Shown here piece by piece: positions 20,279-30,581 of a stretch of DNA of 64,000 bases (its first letter is position 1; each line of letters starts with the position of its first letter). The position numbers and the translations under genes are program-made. The notes below the pieces were generated by a model that saw only the letters and a list, made by a program, of their open reading frames with translations, was not told where the DNA came from and did no database searches. Origin of the DNA: Cyanophora paradoxa (lineage: Eukaryota > Glaucocystophyceae > Cyanophorales > Cyanophoraceae); NCBI GenBank assembly GCA_004431415.1, contig QPMI01000054.1, positions 372,001 through 436,000 on the forward strand, in the 5' to 3' direction.

Positions 20279-21379
20279 ATGTCAAACTCCTCGGAACTTC
20301 TTAGTTCTGAAGTCCGGAGCCAGCTGTCTGCGCTCGCGCATGTTGAGCCTGCGAAGGCCGAACTTGCTGTGCAGTACGCCGCCCCCGGCGCCTCGGCTGT
20401 GGCTGATGACGATCCCGCGCGGATCGGATTCTTGCCCGCCCAGCCCCGCCTCGCCGATGGTGACCGGTTCCGCAAGGACGTCCGGAACTATCAGTCGGCG
20501 CAGCCGACGAAGTATCTCTTTGGCCCCGACGCTGCCGGCGGCCAGGAGTATACTAAGTCCGAGGCTCTTGCCGGAGTGATCGTCGGGCGCATCCGCCCCG
20601 GCGCCCTCCGCGCCGTAATCGAGCGTAAGCGCGACCTCTATGAGGCCTCTATTGCTGGCCTGGAGCGTGACCGCGCTACGCTGCGGCGCCTTGAGCTCGT
20701 CCCGGCGAACTTGCGTTCTGCCGATGACGACGCCACGATCCTCGCGCTGCAGCAGAGCTGCGCGCGTGATGAGGCCTCAATCGTGGCCACGCGTGATGCG
20801 TACTTGCGTGCCCCCGGGCTGCTAGACACGATCACGGCGTGGATCCACAAGGCGCGCCCGCACGCGGCCCGCCGGGCCCTCACTGAGCCCTACACGGGCG
20901 AGGATCCGCGCTCATGGCACGACTGGTTCTTGCCTCTCGTCCGGCACACGCTGCCGACGGGCCAGCGCCTCGCCGTGTACTACGCCGAGTGCCTGCGCAC
21001 TGCGCTTGAGGCCCGTGCGACGAGCGAGGACCCGGAATATCAGAACCTTGATGTTCGGATGGCCGGGTTCGCGAAGCTGAACGAGCGCACGCTGCGCGAG
21101 TTCCTCACTGCGCTGGACCAGCGCATTCTCGCTCTGGACGGCGCCCTGTCGCCGCTCCAGCTGGACGATCTATTCCTCCAGGCATGCGAGACGCACGGCT
21201 GCCGTACCGTGCTGCCACCCCAGGCCATGGTCGCGCCCGAGGCGCCTGAGACCAAGCGCCCCGCGTGCGCAAAATGGCCGTGGCGGCCGATGACGAGGAC
21301 GAGCCTGACGAGGCCGTCCCGACGAAATCGGTGCACGCCGCCCCCGGCACCAAGGCGCCGCCGGGCGCCCCCGTCTTGA
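20279..21379 (+). CDS. gag: Gag (capsid-like) N-terminal part of the retroelement polyprotein
   Basis: Starts MSNSSELLSSEVRSQL and is mostly helical (ERKRDLYEASIAGLERDR; LLDTITAWIHKARPHAARR; LNERTLREFLTALDQRIL), as expected for a retrotransposon capsid that assembles the particle. Meaningful sequence ends near 21277, where the frame changes at the AAAA of GCGCAAAATGG; beyond that the frame is Arg/Pro noise to 21379. The protein continues in the -1 frame. The leader from the LTR to this ATG is about 490 bases. There is no recognisable family signature beyond position and helix content, so the capsid label rests on gene order. Confidence 0.7.
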   Translation: MSNSSELLSSEVRSQLSALAHVEPAKAELAVQYAAPGASAVADDDPARIGFLPAQPRLADGDRFRKDVRNYQSAQPTKYLFGPDAAGGQEYTKSEALAGVIVGRIRPGALRAVIERKRDLYEASIAGLERDRATLRRLELVPANLRSADDDATILALQQSCARDEASIVATRDAYLRAPGLLDTITAWIHKARPHAARRALTEPYTGEDPRSWHDWFLPLVRHTLPTGQRLAVYYAECLRTALEARATSEDPEYQNLDVRMAGFAKLNERTLREFLTALDQRILALDGALSPLQLDDLFLQACETHGCRTVLPPQAMVAPEAPETKRPACAKWPWRPMTRTSLTRPSRRNRCTPPPAPRRRRAPPS

Positions 21380-24300
21380 GCCGCCGGCACCCGGACGAGG
21401 AAAACCTGGGGTACCCGTGCACCACCACGACGCCATGCCCCCTGTGCATGCACGTGGAGATGCCGGCCCTCGACCGCTGCCACTTTACGTGGAATTGCGC
21501 GTGGGGCACGGCCCCGTTCCCCGGCATCCCGTACGCCGACTGGGTGAAGGGGATCGCTGAGAAGCGGGCGGGCTTGAAGCGCCGCGAGCGCGCGACCCGC
21601 GAGGACGAGGGCCCCGACCGCGACGAGCGCGGGGACCCCGGCCCGAACCGCGGCGGTTACGCCCACCGCGGTGGACACCGCCAGGAGCCGTACCCCCGGG
21701 GCGGTTTCCAAGCCCGCGGCGGGTTCCGCGGCGGCGCCCGCAGCGGCTACGCCGGCGGCTCCGGCCGTGGCCCGGCCTCCGGCCCGAACCAGCGCCCGCT
21801 GGGGAAGGGTAAGGAGACGAGCGAGCAGGATGAGCAGCGAGGCTGCTGGACCTGCGGCTCGCTGGACCACATGCGCCGGGATTGCCCCTCCGCCCAGGGC
21901 AACGCCCAGAGCGGCCGTGGCCGCGGCTATGGCCCTGAGCAGAACCGCGGGCCCCGGCCCCGGTTCAACCAAGTTCGCGCCGGAGGCGATCCGCCGCGCT
22001 CCGAGCCGCCGAACCCGGGCGCTGCCCACATGGCTGAATTCTTCCAGCATCTGCTGGTTCAGTCGCAGCAGCAAGCCCTGCACGAGGCCGCGCGTGCCGC
22101 GAGCTCCTCCTCGGCAGGCAGCAAGCCCGGCCCAGGCGCCCCGAGCGGCGACCCGTCGATCAAGTCCGTCCTCGTGATGCCCGTGGGCACTGAGACGGAC
22201 ATGGACCTCAGCGTCCCCGTCGCCGCCGTGCGCCAGCCGGCCGACGCCAGCGTCATCGCCGCCCGGGCGCGTGACCAGGCCGCCTTCGACGCGGCCGCCT
22301 CGACCCTCGCCGCCGGCGCCCTTGACGACGCCGCGCGTGAGACCGAGTTCGAGGCCGCCCTGCGCTTTGCCAGCCCGGCAAGCGACGATGGCTCAGGGGA
22401 CTCGGAAATCGGCGAGACCGACGCCGACGGACTGAGCGTCCGCTCGGAGTCCGACCCCCTGGATCCCTGCGGCAAGGGCTCGGGTCTCGAATACGTCGAG
22501 AAAAAGCCACTGTCCGCGCCCACCGGGCTGCGGTACATGCCCGGCGACCACACCGAGAGCGTGCTCGTTGACTCGCAACGCGAGGGCAGCCGCTTCATTG
22601 TCCGCCGCATTGCCCCCCTGCTCATGCCACTCTCTAAGTGGTACGCGCTGCTGGCCTCGGAGCCTCGCGCGCTGTCGAGGGCCGTCGGGCTCCTCTTCAC
22701 CAACGGCATGGAGGGGCATAAGCAAATCCCGCTTGTGCGCAAACTTGCCGGCGAGGGTACGATCGGCATCGTTGCCGATCGCTTCCTGGGCGCCTGCGGA
22801 CTGAACCGCGCGGACCGTCTCCTCCTGGGTCGCTTGACTCAGCGCACCGAGGTTAACAACCTCGCTTGCGTGATCGAGACTGCGGCCGTGGTCGCCCGCA
22901 CGGACCACCGCCTGCATGAGGGCCCGGATTCCGGCCGCGCTATGCGTGCAATTCTGCGCGCGGCGTTCGCCCACCCCGAGGACCCGGGCTCATGCTCTGG
23001 GGTCGGTCCCCCGCCTGACGACTCCGAAGTCGTCTGGCCCGATCTCGCCTTCGAGTTCGACACCGCGTCGCCGCGCGCGTGGGACGATCTGCTCGCCGCT
23101 TGGGAGCAGCACGCCCCGAAGTCGGCATGCTGGGACCTCGCATCTGAGGCGAGTTGGCTTAGCGACTCTGATCGCTCGCCAATCTTGTCCCTTCTCGTCG
23201 CGTCCGCGTACCTGCTCGCCCAGCCGGGCTTGCAGTGGCCCCGCATACTGGCTGAGAATGCCAACGGGTATGACGTGGCGTTTGACCCGCGGGACTGGGA
23301 CGAGACGCCCGATACCCCGGTCTCGCCGGCCCTGACGGGCTATCACGCGATGCGCTCGGCACTCGCCGCAGCCCGCGAGATCCTCCACGAGGACTGCGAC
23401 TTCCACGCATACTGCGTGCAGTTGCTGCTGGCCATAATCCGTTTCCGCACCCTCACGGTCGTTCCGGGGGCTCTGGGATTTGGCAAGAACAGCCTCTTTG
23501 AGTGGATCACCCCTCACGACGTGGCTCCGCCCGTCACTCAGTACCAAACGTATGCCGCAAGGCTGCGTGAGGTCGCCGGCGCTGCTTGCTTCGACAAGAG
23601 CTCCGAGGGCACCGTCGCCGCTCGCGTCCTGGCCACACAGGCCGAGCGCCGCGCCCGCTGCGTGCGGGGCGAGCCCCCGCTCGTCAACCTTTCCGAGCTC
23701 GTCCAGCACGGCTCCGATTTGGACAAGTGGCGCGTTGTCTACGTGCCCGAGCGCGTCGCCGTGCAGCGCATGGCCCGGCTCATTGACCCGCGGCGCCCCG
23801 ACGAGTTCAGCTCTCTGCTGTTCTCTGACTGGCTCCTGGGGATTGGCACGTACCGCGCTGCCCCCACCGTCGTTGTGGACCGCCCCGTCGGTCCCGACGA
23901 GGGGCTCCGGTTCCGGCACCACCCGGACGCCGACCCCCTGATGCGCGGGCCTAGCATCGAGGCGTTCCTCGATCGCCGTTATCCGGTGCCCCGCCGCGAT
24001 AACCATCGCGAGGTCGACGTGCTCGACCTGCTCGCCTCCCGCGCCGTCCCGCGCCTTGGTCCGCCGGACCTGGTGAAGAACGAGCGCCGCTCGAGCCCCG
24101 AGTTCCTGTGGCTCATGAAAGCGCTGCAAGGAGAAATGGATTCCGCCGCTCGCAATGGCGAATTCACGTGGTGTGTGTTCGTCTGGGTCTGCTACTGCAT
24201 GTCGCAGTCCGGCGTTTACGCCACCACACTCCTTGATCAGCCGGCCCACCGCATGCGGTTGGTCTACGGCGAAGTGCGCCGGCGCTATAAGGGCCCCCAC

Positions 24301-25353
24301 ACCAACAGTTCGGTGTGGGACAAGCATAACGAAATCATCGCTTCGTGCGATGCGTTGGCCCGAACAGTCGCCACCACGCGCCGTGGCCGCGGCAAGCCGA
24401 CTGCGGCAGCCGCCGGCACCACCGAGGGCCGTGGACGAAGCGGCTCGCGCGCCCGCCGCGGTGCCCCTGCTCGCCCGCCCGGCGACCGCGCCGCCGCCAG
24501 CGGCAGTTCGGACCCGGGCTCCGGCTCGTCGGATGAGGGCGAGGGTGGCGCCGCCACGCCGCCTCCAGACGCCATGGAATCCGATGAGCATGCGGGTATT
24601 GATGCCGACGCCCGTGAGCGCATGTGGCACGCGCTCTTCGTCCGAAGCGGCATCGACGCAAAGCTCTTCGAGCTCGTCGGTTGCCCCGCCCCGTCGTCCA
24701 ACTGGTCGACGTCGGTCGAGCACATGTGGCTCGCGACCAGTGGCCTCACGCAGGCCCAGAACCCGCTCCTGCTGCAAATCGAGCCCCACCCCGAACTCCA
24801 GGGCTGGCTCGCAGCAGAAACCGCGCAGCCCCCGTGGCGCCGGTTTAGCCACTTCCACGCAGACGCCTCGCGCGAGGCGTGGGAGCGACTTGAGCTGAGC
24901 GTGCCCCAGCGGCACCCCGCCAACGTGCGGTTCCTACGGCGCGCGGTTGCGTCGTTCGAACTTGCAGCCTGGAACTCGGGTCTCTTGACCCCGCGCCCTG
25001 AGCTCCCGACGGAGCCGGACCGGTGGACCTGTTCCCACTGGGACGCGGTTTTCCTGGACCGCTTTGAGTTCCACGTCTCCCGCCTGCCGGGATACTACGT
25101 CAATGACCGCTGGCGCGCGTCCCAAAACACGGGGCCCGGTCTTGATGTCGTCGAGCCCGTGCCTGCCCACGCACGCTGGCTGATGTCGTGCTGGTTCAGC
25201 GGACGCACTGGTCCGGGAACCGTGCCCTTTGTTCCGTACTCGGAACAACAGCTGCCCGAAGAAGTTCGCTTCTTCTACGGGCGCGTCCGCGCGCTGCACC
25301 CGGGTTGCGAGGGTCTCGTCTGCGAGCTCGCCTCCATGTACCCCCGGACCTGA
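21265..25353 (+). CDS. Gag zinc-knuckle region and first half of a long unknown domain
   Basis: Near the start is a Cys/His cluster (CPLCMHVEMPALDRCHFTWN). An Arg/Gly-rich stretch follows, then a retroviral zinc knuckle of type CX2CX4HX4C (CWTCGSLDHMRRDC, 21844-21885), which packages element RNA. After that come about 1,100 residues that I do not recognise: an acidic Ala-rich linker, then ordered sequence (LLMPLSKWYALLASEPRALS; FSSLLFSDWLLGIGTYRA; FTWCVFVWVCYCMSQSGVYA), an Arg/Ser/Gly-rich insert near 24380-24560, and a Trp-rich segment. Ty3 elements normally go from knuckle to protease within about 100 residues. The frame changes near 25338 at CCCCC. The stretch from about 21270 to 25338 is continuous and without stops. 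Confidence 0.75.
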   Translation: MRKMAVAADDEDEPDEAVPTKSVHAAPGTKAPPGAPVLSRRHPDEENLGYPCTTTTPCPLCMHVEMPALDRCHFTWNCAWGTAPFPGIPYADWVKGIAEKRAGLKRRERATREDEGPDRDERGDPGPNRGGYAHRGGHRQEPYPRGGFQARGGFRGGARSGYAGGSGRGPASGPNQRPLGKGKETSEQDEQRGCWTCGSLDHMRRDCPSAQGNAQSGRGRGYGPEQNRGPRPRFNQVRAGGDPPRSEPPNPGAAHMAEFFQHLLVQSQQQALHEAARAASSSSAGSKPGPGAPSGDPSIKSVLVMPVGTETDMDLSVPVAAVRQPADASVIAARARDQAAFDAAASTLAAGALDDAARETEFEAALRFASPASDDGSGDSEIGETDADGLSVRSESDPLDPCGKGSGLEYVEKKPLSAPTGLRYMPGDHTESVLVDSQREGSRFIVRRIAPLLMPLSKWYALLASEPRALSRAVGLLFTNGMEGHKQIPLVRKLAGEGTIGIVADRFLGACGLNRADRLLLGRLTQRTEVNNLACVIETAAVVARTDHRLHEGPDSGRAMRAILRAAFAHPEDPGSCSGVGPPPDDSEVVWPDLAFEFDTASPRAWDDLLAAWEQHAPKSACWDLASEASWLSDSDRSPILSLLVASAYLLAQPGLQWPRILAENANGYDVAFDPRDWDETPDTPVSPALTGYHAMRSALAAAREILHEDCDFHAYCVQLLLAIIRFRTLTVVPGALGFGKNSLFEWITPHDVAPPVTQYQTYAARLREVAGAACFDKSSEGTVAARVLATQAERRARCVRGEPPLVNLSELVQHGSDLDKWRVVYVPERVAVQRMARLIDPRRPDEFSSLLFSDWLLGIGTYRAAPTVVVDRPVGPDEGLRFRHHPDADPLMRGPSIEAFLDRRYPVPRRDNHREVDVLDLLASRAVPRLGPPDLVKNERRSSPEFLWLMKALQGEMDSAARNGEFTWCVFVWVCYCMSQSGVYATTLLDQPAHRMRLVYGEVRRRYKGPHTNSSVWDKHNEIIASCDALARTVATTRRGRGKPTAAAAGTTEGRGRSGSRARRGAPARPPGDRAAASGSSDPGSGSSDEGEGGAATPPPDAMESDEHAGIDADARERMWHALFVRSGIDAKLFELVGCPAPSSNWSTSVEHMWLATSGLTQAQNPLLLQIEPHPELQGWLAAETAQPPWRRFSHFHADASREAWERLELSVPQRHPANVRFLRRAVASFELAAWNSGLLTPRPELPTEPDRWTCSHWDAVFLDRFEFHVSRLPGYYVNDRWRASQNTGPGLDVVEPVPAHARWLMSCWFSGRTGPGTVPFVPYSEQQLPEEVRFFYGRVRALHPGCEGLVCELASMYPRT

Positions 25354-28300
25354 ACATCTCCGAAGTTGTTCAGCGGGCCGCCGCAAAGATGGACGCGGAC
25401 TCCTGGCTGAGCCAGGAGGTTCGGCTGTACGACAACGCCGTCGAAGGGGCCTCTTGGACCCTGGGCGAAATCGACTTCCCCGTCGAGGGCGCGGAAGTCG
25501 TCATCCGCTCTCTGCCGTTCGTGCGGTGGATCGACGACTGGGCCGGCGCCGTTCGCGCGAACGAGCGCGACGCCGCGGGCGACACGCCCATGGTCGAGGC
25601 CACAGCCGCCGCCTCCGCCTCGAGCGCCGCTGCCGCCGGTCCCTCCGAGCCCCCGGCTCCGGACCCGCAAGCCCCTCCGGGCTCGCGCACTTGGTACGAC
25701 GGCACGCTCGAGCGCCTGCGGTACTGCGAAAAGTACTGCGTGCTGCTCCCGGACCCGCTCGGGGCGGGCTCCGCAACCAACACGTTGCCCGAGCAGCAGC
25801 CCTGGGGCGCAATCCCCCGCCTCCGTACTCTCATGTACGGCGAGAACGGGCCACGGGACTGCGGCCCCGTGTTTAACCCGGGCACACACCTGCAAACGCG
25901 CTTCCACCCGGACGCGCTCGACGCCGATGCTGCTCTGCACAGCCTCGCCTCGACGGTCCTTGGAAACGTCGAAGGGCATAACCGCGGCATCCCTGCCGCG
26001 ATTTTGCTCTACGGGCCGCCGGTCCCGCCGACTCCGACCACCCTCGAGGGTGCGGACGTCCAGGGCCTGCCCTACGTGCTCGCGATGATGGGGCTCGATG
26101 AGCACATCACTAAGTGGGTCTCCTCGGAGCCCGCTCTCCCGCTCCGTGAGGACGGGCCGATCACGAAGGCGTACGCCACGCTGAACACGGTCATGCACCA
26201 CACGTGTCGCATGTCCTACGCGTACCTGCACCGGCCGCACCAGTTCAACCCCCACGCGGGGCCGAACCGTGCACCACCGCGCAGTCGCGTGGTCGCGTTC
26301 AAGGACCCGCGCTTCGGCCGCAAGTTCGGCATCCGCGTAGTCGCGCAAGCCGACTCGCGCGTGCGCATGCTCGTCCCCGGCGAGCCGGTCCTAAGCTCCG
26401 AGCGTGCCTTCGCGGCTGAGCTCGATGCGAACGCCCTCGACGTCCTCGGCGACGCCGCCGGGAAGAACGCCATCCGCGTCACGCTGGGCCCCGCCCACGT
26501 CGCGATGCAGTACCCCTCCGAGGCGGAGGCGCGTCGCCAGCTCGACCGCTTGCCGCCCCGCGTCTTTACGCTGGGGTACGAGTCCAGCCGGCCGCCGGTG
26601 AACCCGATGCACAAGGGGACGCGGATGCACCCGCTCGTCTGCCCCATCGTCACCGAGAACGGCGCCACGTGGGCACCGCTGCCGACTCGTGAGTTCGTCG
26701 CATCCCTGCTTGCGGGGTATGTGAACCACTTGGCCGGCTGGATCCTCGGCCACGAGCTGCCTGAGCCCCGGCGCCCGGCGCCGGTGGCAGGGTACAACGT
26801 GCAGATGCACGTCGTGGGGCCGACCGCGGCCTATGAGTTCTTGCGGGATATCTGCTATCGCGGTGACCGCAATACTCTGAGCGCTGACAAGCGCGGTAGC
26901 CACATGCGCACGGTCGATGGTGACGAGCTTTACGCTGTCTACCACACCGTCAAAGACAAAGTCCCTACGGACATTGTCGACGAGTACGCGGCCCTCGTTC
27001 TGGCCTCCCAGCTTCCGCTGGCGACCCTGTTCTGGTTCTCCATGCCAGACCTTCCCCGCCCGACCGCTGTCGCCACATCGTGGCTCGACAATGCGCCGGC
27101 GTCGAAGAAGCAGCTCGCAGACGCGATGCTGCAGATCTGGGGTTTGCCCGCGACGACTCAGCTTCGCGCACTGCTCGCAAAGCATGAGGACACTGTCGGC
27201 TGCTTGGATGTTCGCCTCCTTGAGCGCATCCTGCCCGCCCGTACCACCGCGCACGGCATGCGCGAGTTCTGTCACGTCGACCGTGACACGTGGGCCGCCC
27301 GGCATCTCTCGCATGCTGGCGAGGATCACATGCTCCACGGCCAGGAAGCCACCTCGCGGGCTCTCCTGAGCTGGGTTCAGAAGATCAATGATGTCCTCTG
27401 GCCCATCATGACGAGCGCACGCCCGCCGCGCCTCTTGGTCTCCGACCTTTGGCCGGCGCCGGCTTTCGACACGGTCGCTAAGCCGGATGCGCCCTTCCCC
27501 GCACCTGCGGATGCGCCCGACCTGGGCACCACGGTAATGGCGGTCACGCCGTTCCATTACCGGATGTCGGCTGCCCTCCTCATGCACTGGAGCGGGCGCC
27601 GCCCCGAGGTCATCCCGAAGACCCTGCGGGCCCAGGTCCGGGGTGACTCGACGCCCAAGAAGGCAAAGGACGAAGCGTCCTCTGCCTCGGGCACAACGGG
27701 CTCCGGGTCGCGCGAGCCGAGCCCCGCTCCCCGCGCCTCCCGCTCGCCGGTGCCTGAACGGCGCCGTGCGTCCCGCACGCCGCAAGGCGCGAAGCGGCAG
27801 CACCCGGAAGCCGAGCGCCGCGAGGCTCGCTCGGCCCCGCCGCGCGAGTCCTCCTCCCGGTCCCCCGCCGACCGTGCGCGCGGTGGCCGTGCCCGTGAAG
27901 GCACTCACCGGGACCGGCGCGTGATGCACGGCAACCGCGTCACGGTGACCGCTTCGACCGCGCCTGCGGCGAGCGACGCCGACGACTTCGCCGGCCTCGA
28001 TGACGCAGCGTTCGCTGCCGTCGCGCGTGAGCACGGCCTCGAGCTCGAGGACGCGCCCGCACCGGCGCCCACGCCGGAGGAGACGCGCGCCCGCCTCCTA
28101 GCCGAAGCCGAGCGCCGCAACAAGCGGGCTCGCGTTGCACCCAGCGGTGTCCCGCCGGCTGACGCCGCGGCGTACCCGCCATTCCCCATGGGCCCGCCGC
28201 CGCCGCGGCCCACCTGGGGCGGGCCGCCACCGGCCCTGATGCCTCAGATGCCCGGAGGCGGCGGCTACTATTGGCCGCCGGGCATGATGTACGGGCCGCC

Positions 28301-29375
28301 GATGCCGGGCGTGACCGCCCCTGCTGGCCCCGGCGCGCCGGCGCCCGGCGACAGCGCCGGTGCAGCCCACTACCAAGCCGCCAAAAACTGGCGCGCTCGC
28401 TTGCGCCTCCTGCTCGAGGCTGGCAACGAAGCAAGCCCGCCGCTTCTGTCCGAAGTCCTGGACGAGATTGCGACCGCCGCCGGTCACAATCTTCCGGGCA
28501 CGACGCTTCCCAGCGGCGCCTCGTGGGCGGCCCTCAACGTCGCCGCGACGATTTGGGCTGCGGCCGTTCCCAGCTTGGAACAGTTCGATCGGATCGAATC
28601 CGAGCTGCTCCGGCTGATTGGGCAGGCCCAGGCGCGCCAGGCCGAGGGCCGCTGCCGTCCTGGCGCCCGCGCCGTCCTCCGTGTCTACGGGGACGATGAC
28701 GGCGAGGACGACTTCGCGACGCGCGCTGCACTGCAGCCGCGGTCCATCGCCGAAAGCGTCCTGGCGGCTGCGACCAGGGAGCCGCAGCCCCTCACGGACG
28801 GGCCGGACCGGAAAACCTCTGCAGCCCCGCAGAGTCGGTCCGCGGCGTTGCACGCCAGCAACAGCCGGCAGCGCTCGTCGCTGCACTTCCCCACGCCCGC
28901 CGCCGACCCTGGTGACCTCACCGGGTACGGCCCGGACCGCCCGTCGGACCTCGCGGTCCCGGAGTCCCCCGAAGGCGCGCCGCCCGGCAGCCTCAACGCC
29001 CCTATCCCGATTGCGCATGTGATCGATGGGATCTCGGGCCGCCCGCACGATTTCCGGCGCCTGCAGCTGCAGTGCCCAGGATTCGTCTACGCCCTGAATG
29101 CTGACGGCACTCTCGGCGCTAGCACGCGTGTCCAAATCCTCTTTGACACCGGCGCTATGGGCGAAGTTGGCGAGAAGCGCCACATGCCCCCGGGCACCCG
29201 GTACACGGGTGTGAAGGTCCTGAGGGCCTTCCTGCACCACGCCACGATCACGGCCGAAATCGCGCACGTCGTGCTGCGCTTCGGTGACGTGTACGTCTCG
29301 CGGGCCGTGTACGTCGTCCCCGACGGCTCCCTGGGCCCAATGCCGACCTGCTCGTGGGCATCGGCACGATCATGA
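25188..29375 (+). CDS. Second half of the unknown domain, ending in the aspartic protease
   Basis: Coding sequence is convincing from about 25338 (LNISEVVQRAAAKMDADSWL). About 1,270 residues precede the protease. They include ordered blocks (KYCVLLPDPLGAG; HKGTRMHPLVCPIVTENG; LATLFWFSMPDLPRP), an Arg/Ser-rich segment (27650-27930) and a Pro/Gly/Tyr-rich low-complexity segment (28150-28370). The protease active site is ILFDTGAMGE with DTGA at 29145-29156; such retropepsins act as dimers and cut the polyprotein. The frame breaks near 29335 at a C run, after which the conserved DLLVGIGTIMM flap-side segment continues in the -1 frame. The function of the long part before the protease is unknown. 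Confidence 0.75.
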   Translation: MLVQRTHWSGNRALCSVLGTTAARRSSLLLRARPRAAPGLRGSRLRARLHVPPDLNISEVVQRAAAKMDADSWLSQEVRLYDNAVEGASWTLGEIDFPVEGAEVVIRSLPFVRWIDDWAGAVRANERDAAGDTPMVEATAAASASSAAAAGPSEPPAPDPQAPPGSRTWYDGTLERLRYCEKYCVLLPDPLGAGSATNTLPEQQPWGAIPRLRTLMYGENGPRDCGPVFNPGTHLQTRFHPDALDADAALHSLASTVLGNVEGHNRGIPAAILLYGPPVPPTPTTLEGADVQGLPYVLAMMGLDEHITKWVSSEPALPLREDGPITKAYATLNTVMHHTCRMSYAYLHRPHQFNPHAGPNRAPPRSRVVAFKDPRFGRKFGIRVVAQADSRVRMLVPGEPVLSSERAFAAELDANALDVLGDAAGKNAIRVTLGPAHVAMQYPSEAEARRQLDRLPPRVFTLGYESSRPPVNPMHKGTRMHPLVCPIVTENGATWAPLPTREFVASLLAGYVNHLAGWILGHELPEPRRPAPVAGYNVQMHVVGPTAAYEFLRDICYRGDRNTLSADKRGSHMRTVDGDELYAVYHTVKDKVPTDIVDEYAALVLASQLPLATLFWFSMPDLPRPTAVATSWLDNAPASKKQLADAMLQIWGLPATTQLRALLAKHEDTVGCLDVRLLERILPARTTAHGMREFCHVDRDTWAARHLSHAGEDHMLHGQEATSRALLSWVQKINDVLWPIMTSARPPRLLVSDLWPAPAFDTVAKPDAPFPAPADAPDLGTTVMAVTPFHYRMSAALLMHWSGRRPEVIPKTLRAQVRGDSTPKKAKDEASSASGTTGSGSREPSPAPRASRSPVPERRRASRTPQGAKRQHPEAERREARSAPPRESSSRSPADRARGGRAREGTHRDRRVMHGNRVTVTASTAPAASDADDFAGLDDAAFAAVAREHGLELEDAPAPAPTPEETRARLLAEAERRNKRARVAPSGVPPADAAAYPPFPMGPPPPRPTWGGPPPALMPQMPGGGGYYWPPGMMYGPPMPGVTAPAGPGAPAPGDSAGAAHYQAAKNWRARLRLLLEAGNEASPPLLSEVLDEIATAAGHNLPGTTLPSGASWAALNVAATIWAAAVPSLEQFDRIESELLRLIGQAQARQAEGRCRPGARAVLRVYGDDDGEDDFATRAALQPRSIAESVLAAATREPQPLTDGPDRKTSAAPQSRSAALHASNSRQRSSLHFPTPAADPGDLTGYGPDRPSDLAVPESPEGAPPGSLNAPIPIAHVIDGISGRPHDFRRLQLQCPGFVYALNADGTLGASTRVQILFDTGAMGEVGEKRHMPPGTRYTGVKVLRAFLHHATITAEIAHVVLRFGDVYVSRAVYVVPDGSLGPMPTCSWASARS

Positions 29376-30300
29376 TGGTCGAGGGGCGGATAGACACGAC
29401 CAGCTCTGGCTGGTGCCTGCACGCGCGCGACGCGCAATTCCGCCCCCACGTGATCCCTTTTTGCTGCCCGGACAAACGAAGGGGCCTCTCCTTGTCCGGG
29501 TCCTTCGCCCTGTCGTCCTGAAGGACGCGCGCGAGTGGATGGTCCGCTGCGTGATTGACGGCCCTGCGCCGCCTGCGGACCAGGCTCCGACGCTCGCCGT
29601 CGGGCCGGCGCCCGACTCCTTGTCGGCGCTCGGGGTACTCGCGCCCCACCAGCTGCACCGGCGCCCAGCCGCGGGCGGCAGCCTGCATGTGCGGCTATTA
29701 AATCCCGCCAATGAGCCCGTCCTGCTGCCAGCAGGGGCCGTTGTTGCGGTGGCGGAGGCTAACAACCTGCCGCCCGGCGACTTCGGGTATGACCCGCCAC
29801 CAGACGATGCGCCCGTGCGCGCAGTCGCCGATACTTTCATCCGCACGCTGCGAGCCTTTTACCCTAAACGGGGCCAAGGCTTCCGCTCGATGCGTCGCCG
29901 GGCCAATCGAACGGCCGCGGCTTATATGGCAGCTGAGGGCGCGCCGACGCCCCAGCACCCTGCCCCGGGGCCTATCTTTGCGGCACCCGCCGCCCGGCAG
30001 TCCGATGCGACTGCAGCCACCGGGCAGGAGCCTGCGCCGAGCGCACCTCCGCTGTTTGTCCGCATGATGCGCGACGACGACGACGAGGGCCATGAGGTCC
30101 CCATCGTCACGATGGAGGGCCTCGCGCTCCACGATGAGCCGGTGTCGTCCGACACCGACTCGGAGCTCGAGCGCGACGTCGGGTACCCGGGTTGGACCTC
30201 CCCAGAGGAGCGTGAACGAACCCGGCCGGCCCGCCGCGCCGAGCGCGCCGCACGCCGCCGCGCCCGCGCGGCGCGCGTTGCGCGTCAAGGGCTAACGTAG
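29336..30300 (+). CDS. Protease C-terminal part and linker to reverse transcriptase
   Basis: From about 29336 the protease continues as DLLVGIGTIMMVEGRIDTTS in one frame, then changes by -1 near 29435-29450 (CCCCC) into RDPFLLPGQTKGPLLVRVLR and a long segment ending in ERDVGYPGWTSPEERERTRP. The sequence resembles the region of Ty3 polyproteins between protease and RT. The frame meets TAG at 30298-30300. I infer that this is a further frame break (GGG before it), because neighbouring frames carry the Ala/Pro-rich linker onward to about 30580. Confidence 0.6.
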
Positions 30301-30581
30301 TCCCAACCAATCCTCCGGGGATCAAATAAATCTCGCTGCCGACGCAGCCGAGCAGCCGGCGCCTGCGCCGAGCACAGCTGCTGCCCGCCCCGCGACGGCA
30401 CCAGCGCCGCTGGACGGCCCTGGCTGCTCCGTCCGTACCACGGACGCGCCGGGCGCGCCTTCTGCAGCCGAGTCCTCTGCCGCGCGCGGCAGGGACAAGG
30501 GCAAGGCGCCGCTGCGAGCCGCCCCTCCGGGCCCAGCGCCTGGACCCTCCCATGGCGGCCCCCGCGGGCGCCTCCGGAAAC

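Noticed and set aside
21265-21379. Programmed -1 ribosomal frameshift between gag and the next frame
   Set aside because: There is an A4 run but no canonical slippery heptamer, and the same kind of -1 break recurs about ten more times along the element, including inside the RT catalytic domain, which is not how programmed sites are placed.
22990-24915. Long minus-strand open frame (about 640 codons) opposite the retroelement
   Set aside because: High GC leaves few stops on the opposite strand. Its translation is Arg/Gly/Val noise without motifs, while the plus strand carries the element's continuous coding sequence. The same holds for minus frames at 26391-28034, 28098-29267 and 31026-32810.
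30298-30300. TAG as a programmed readthrough stop between protease and RT
   Set aside because: The frame beyond the TAG is poor until about 30580, while neighbouring frames carry the typical Ala/Pro linker. Two -1 breaks at GGG and GGGG explain it better and match the other breaks.
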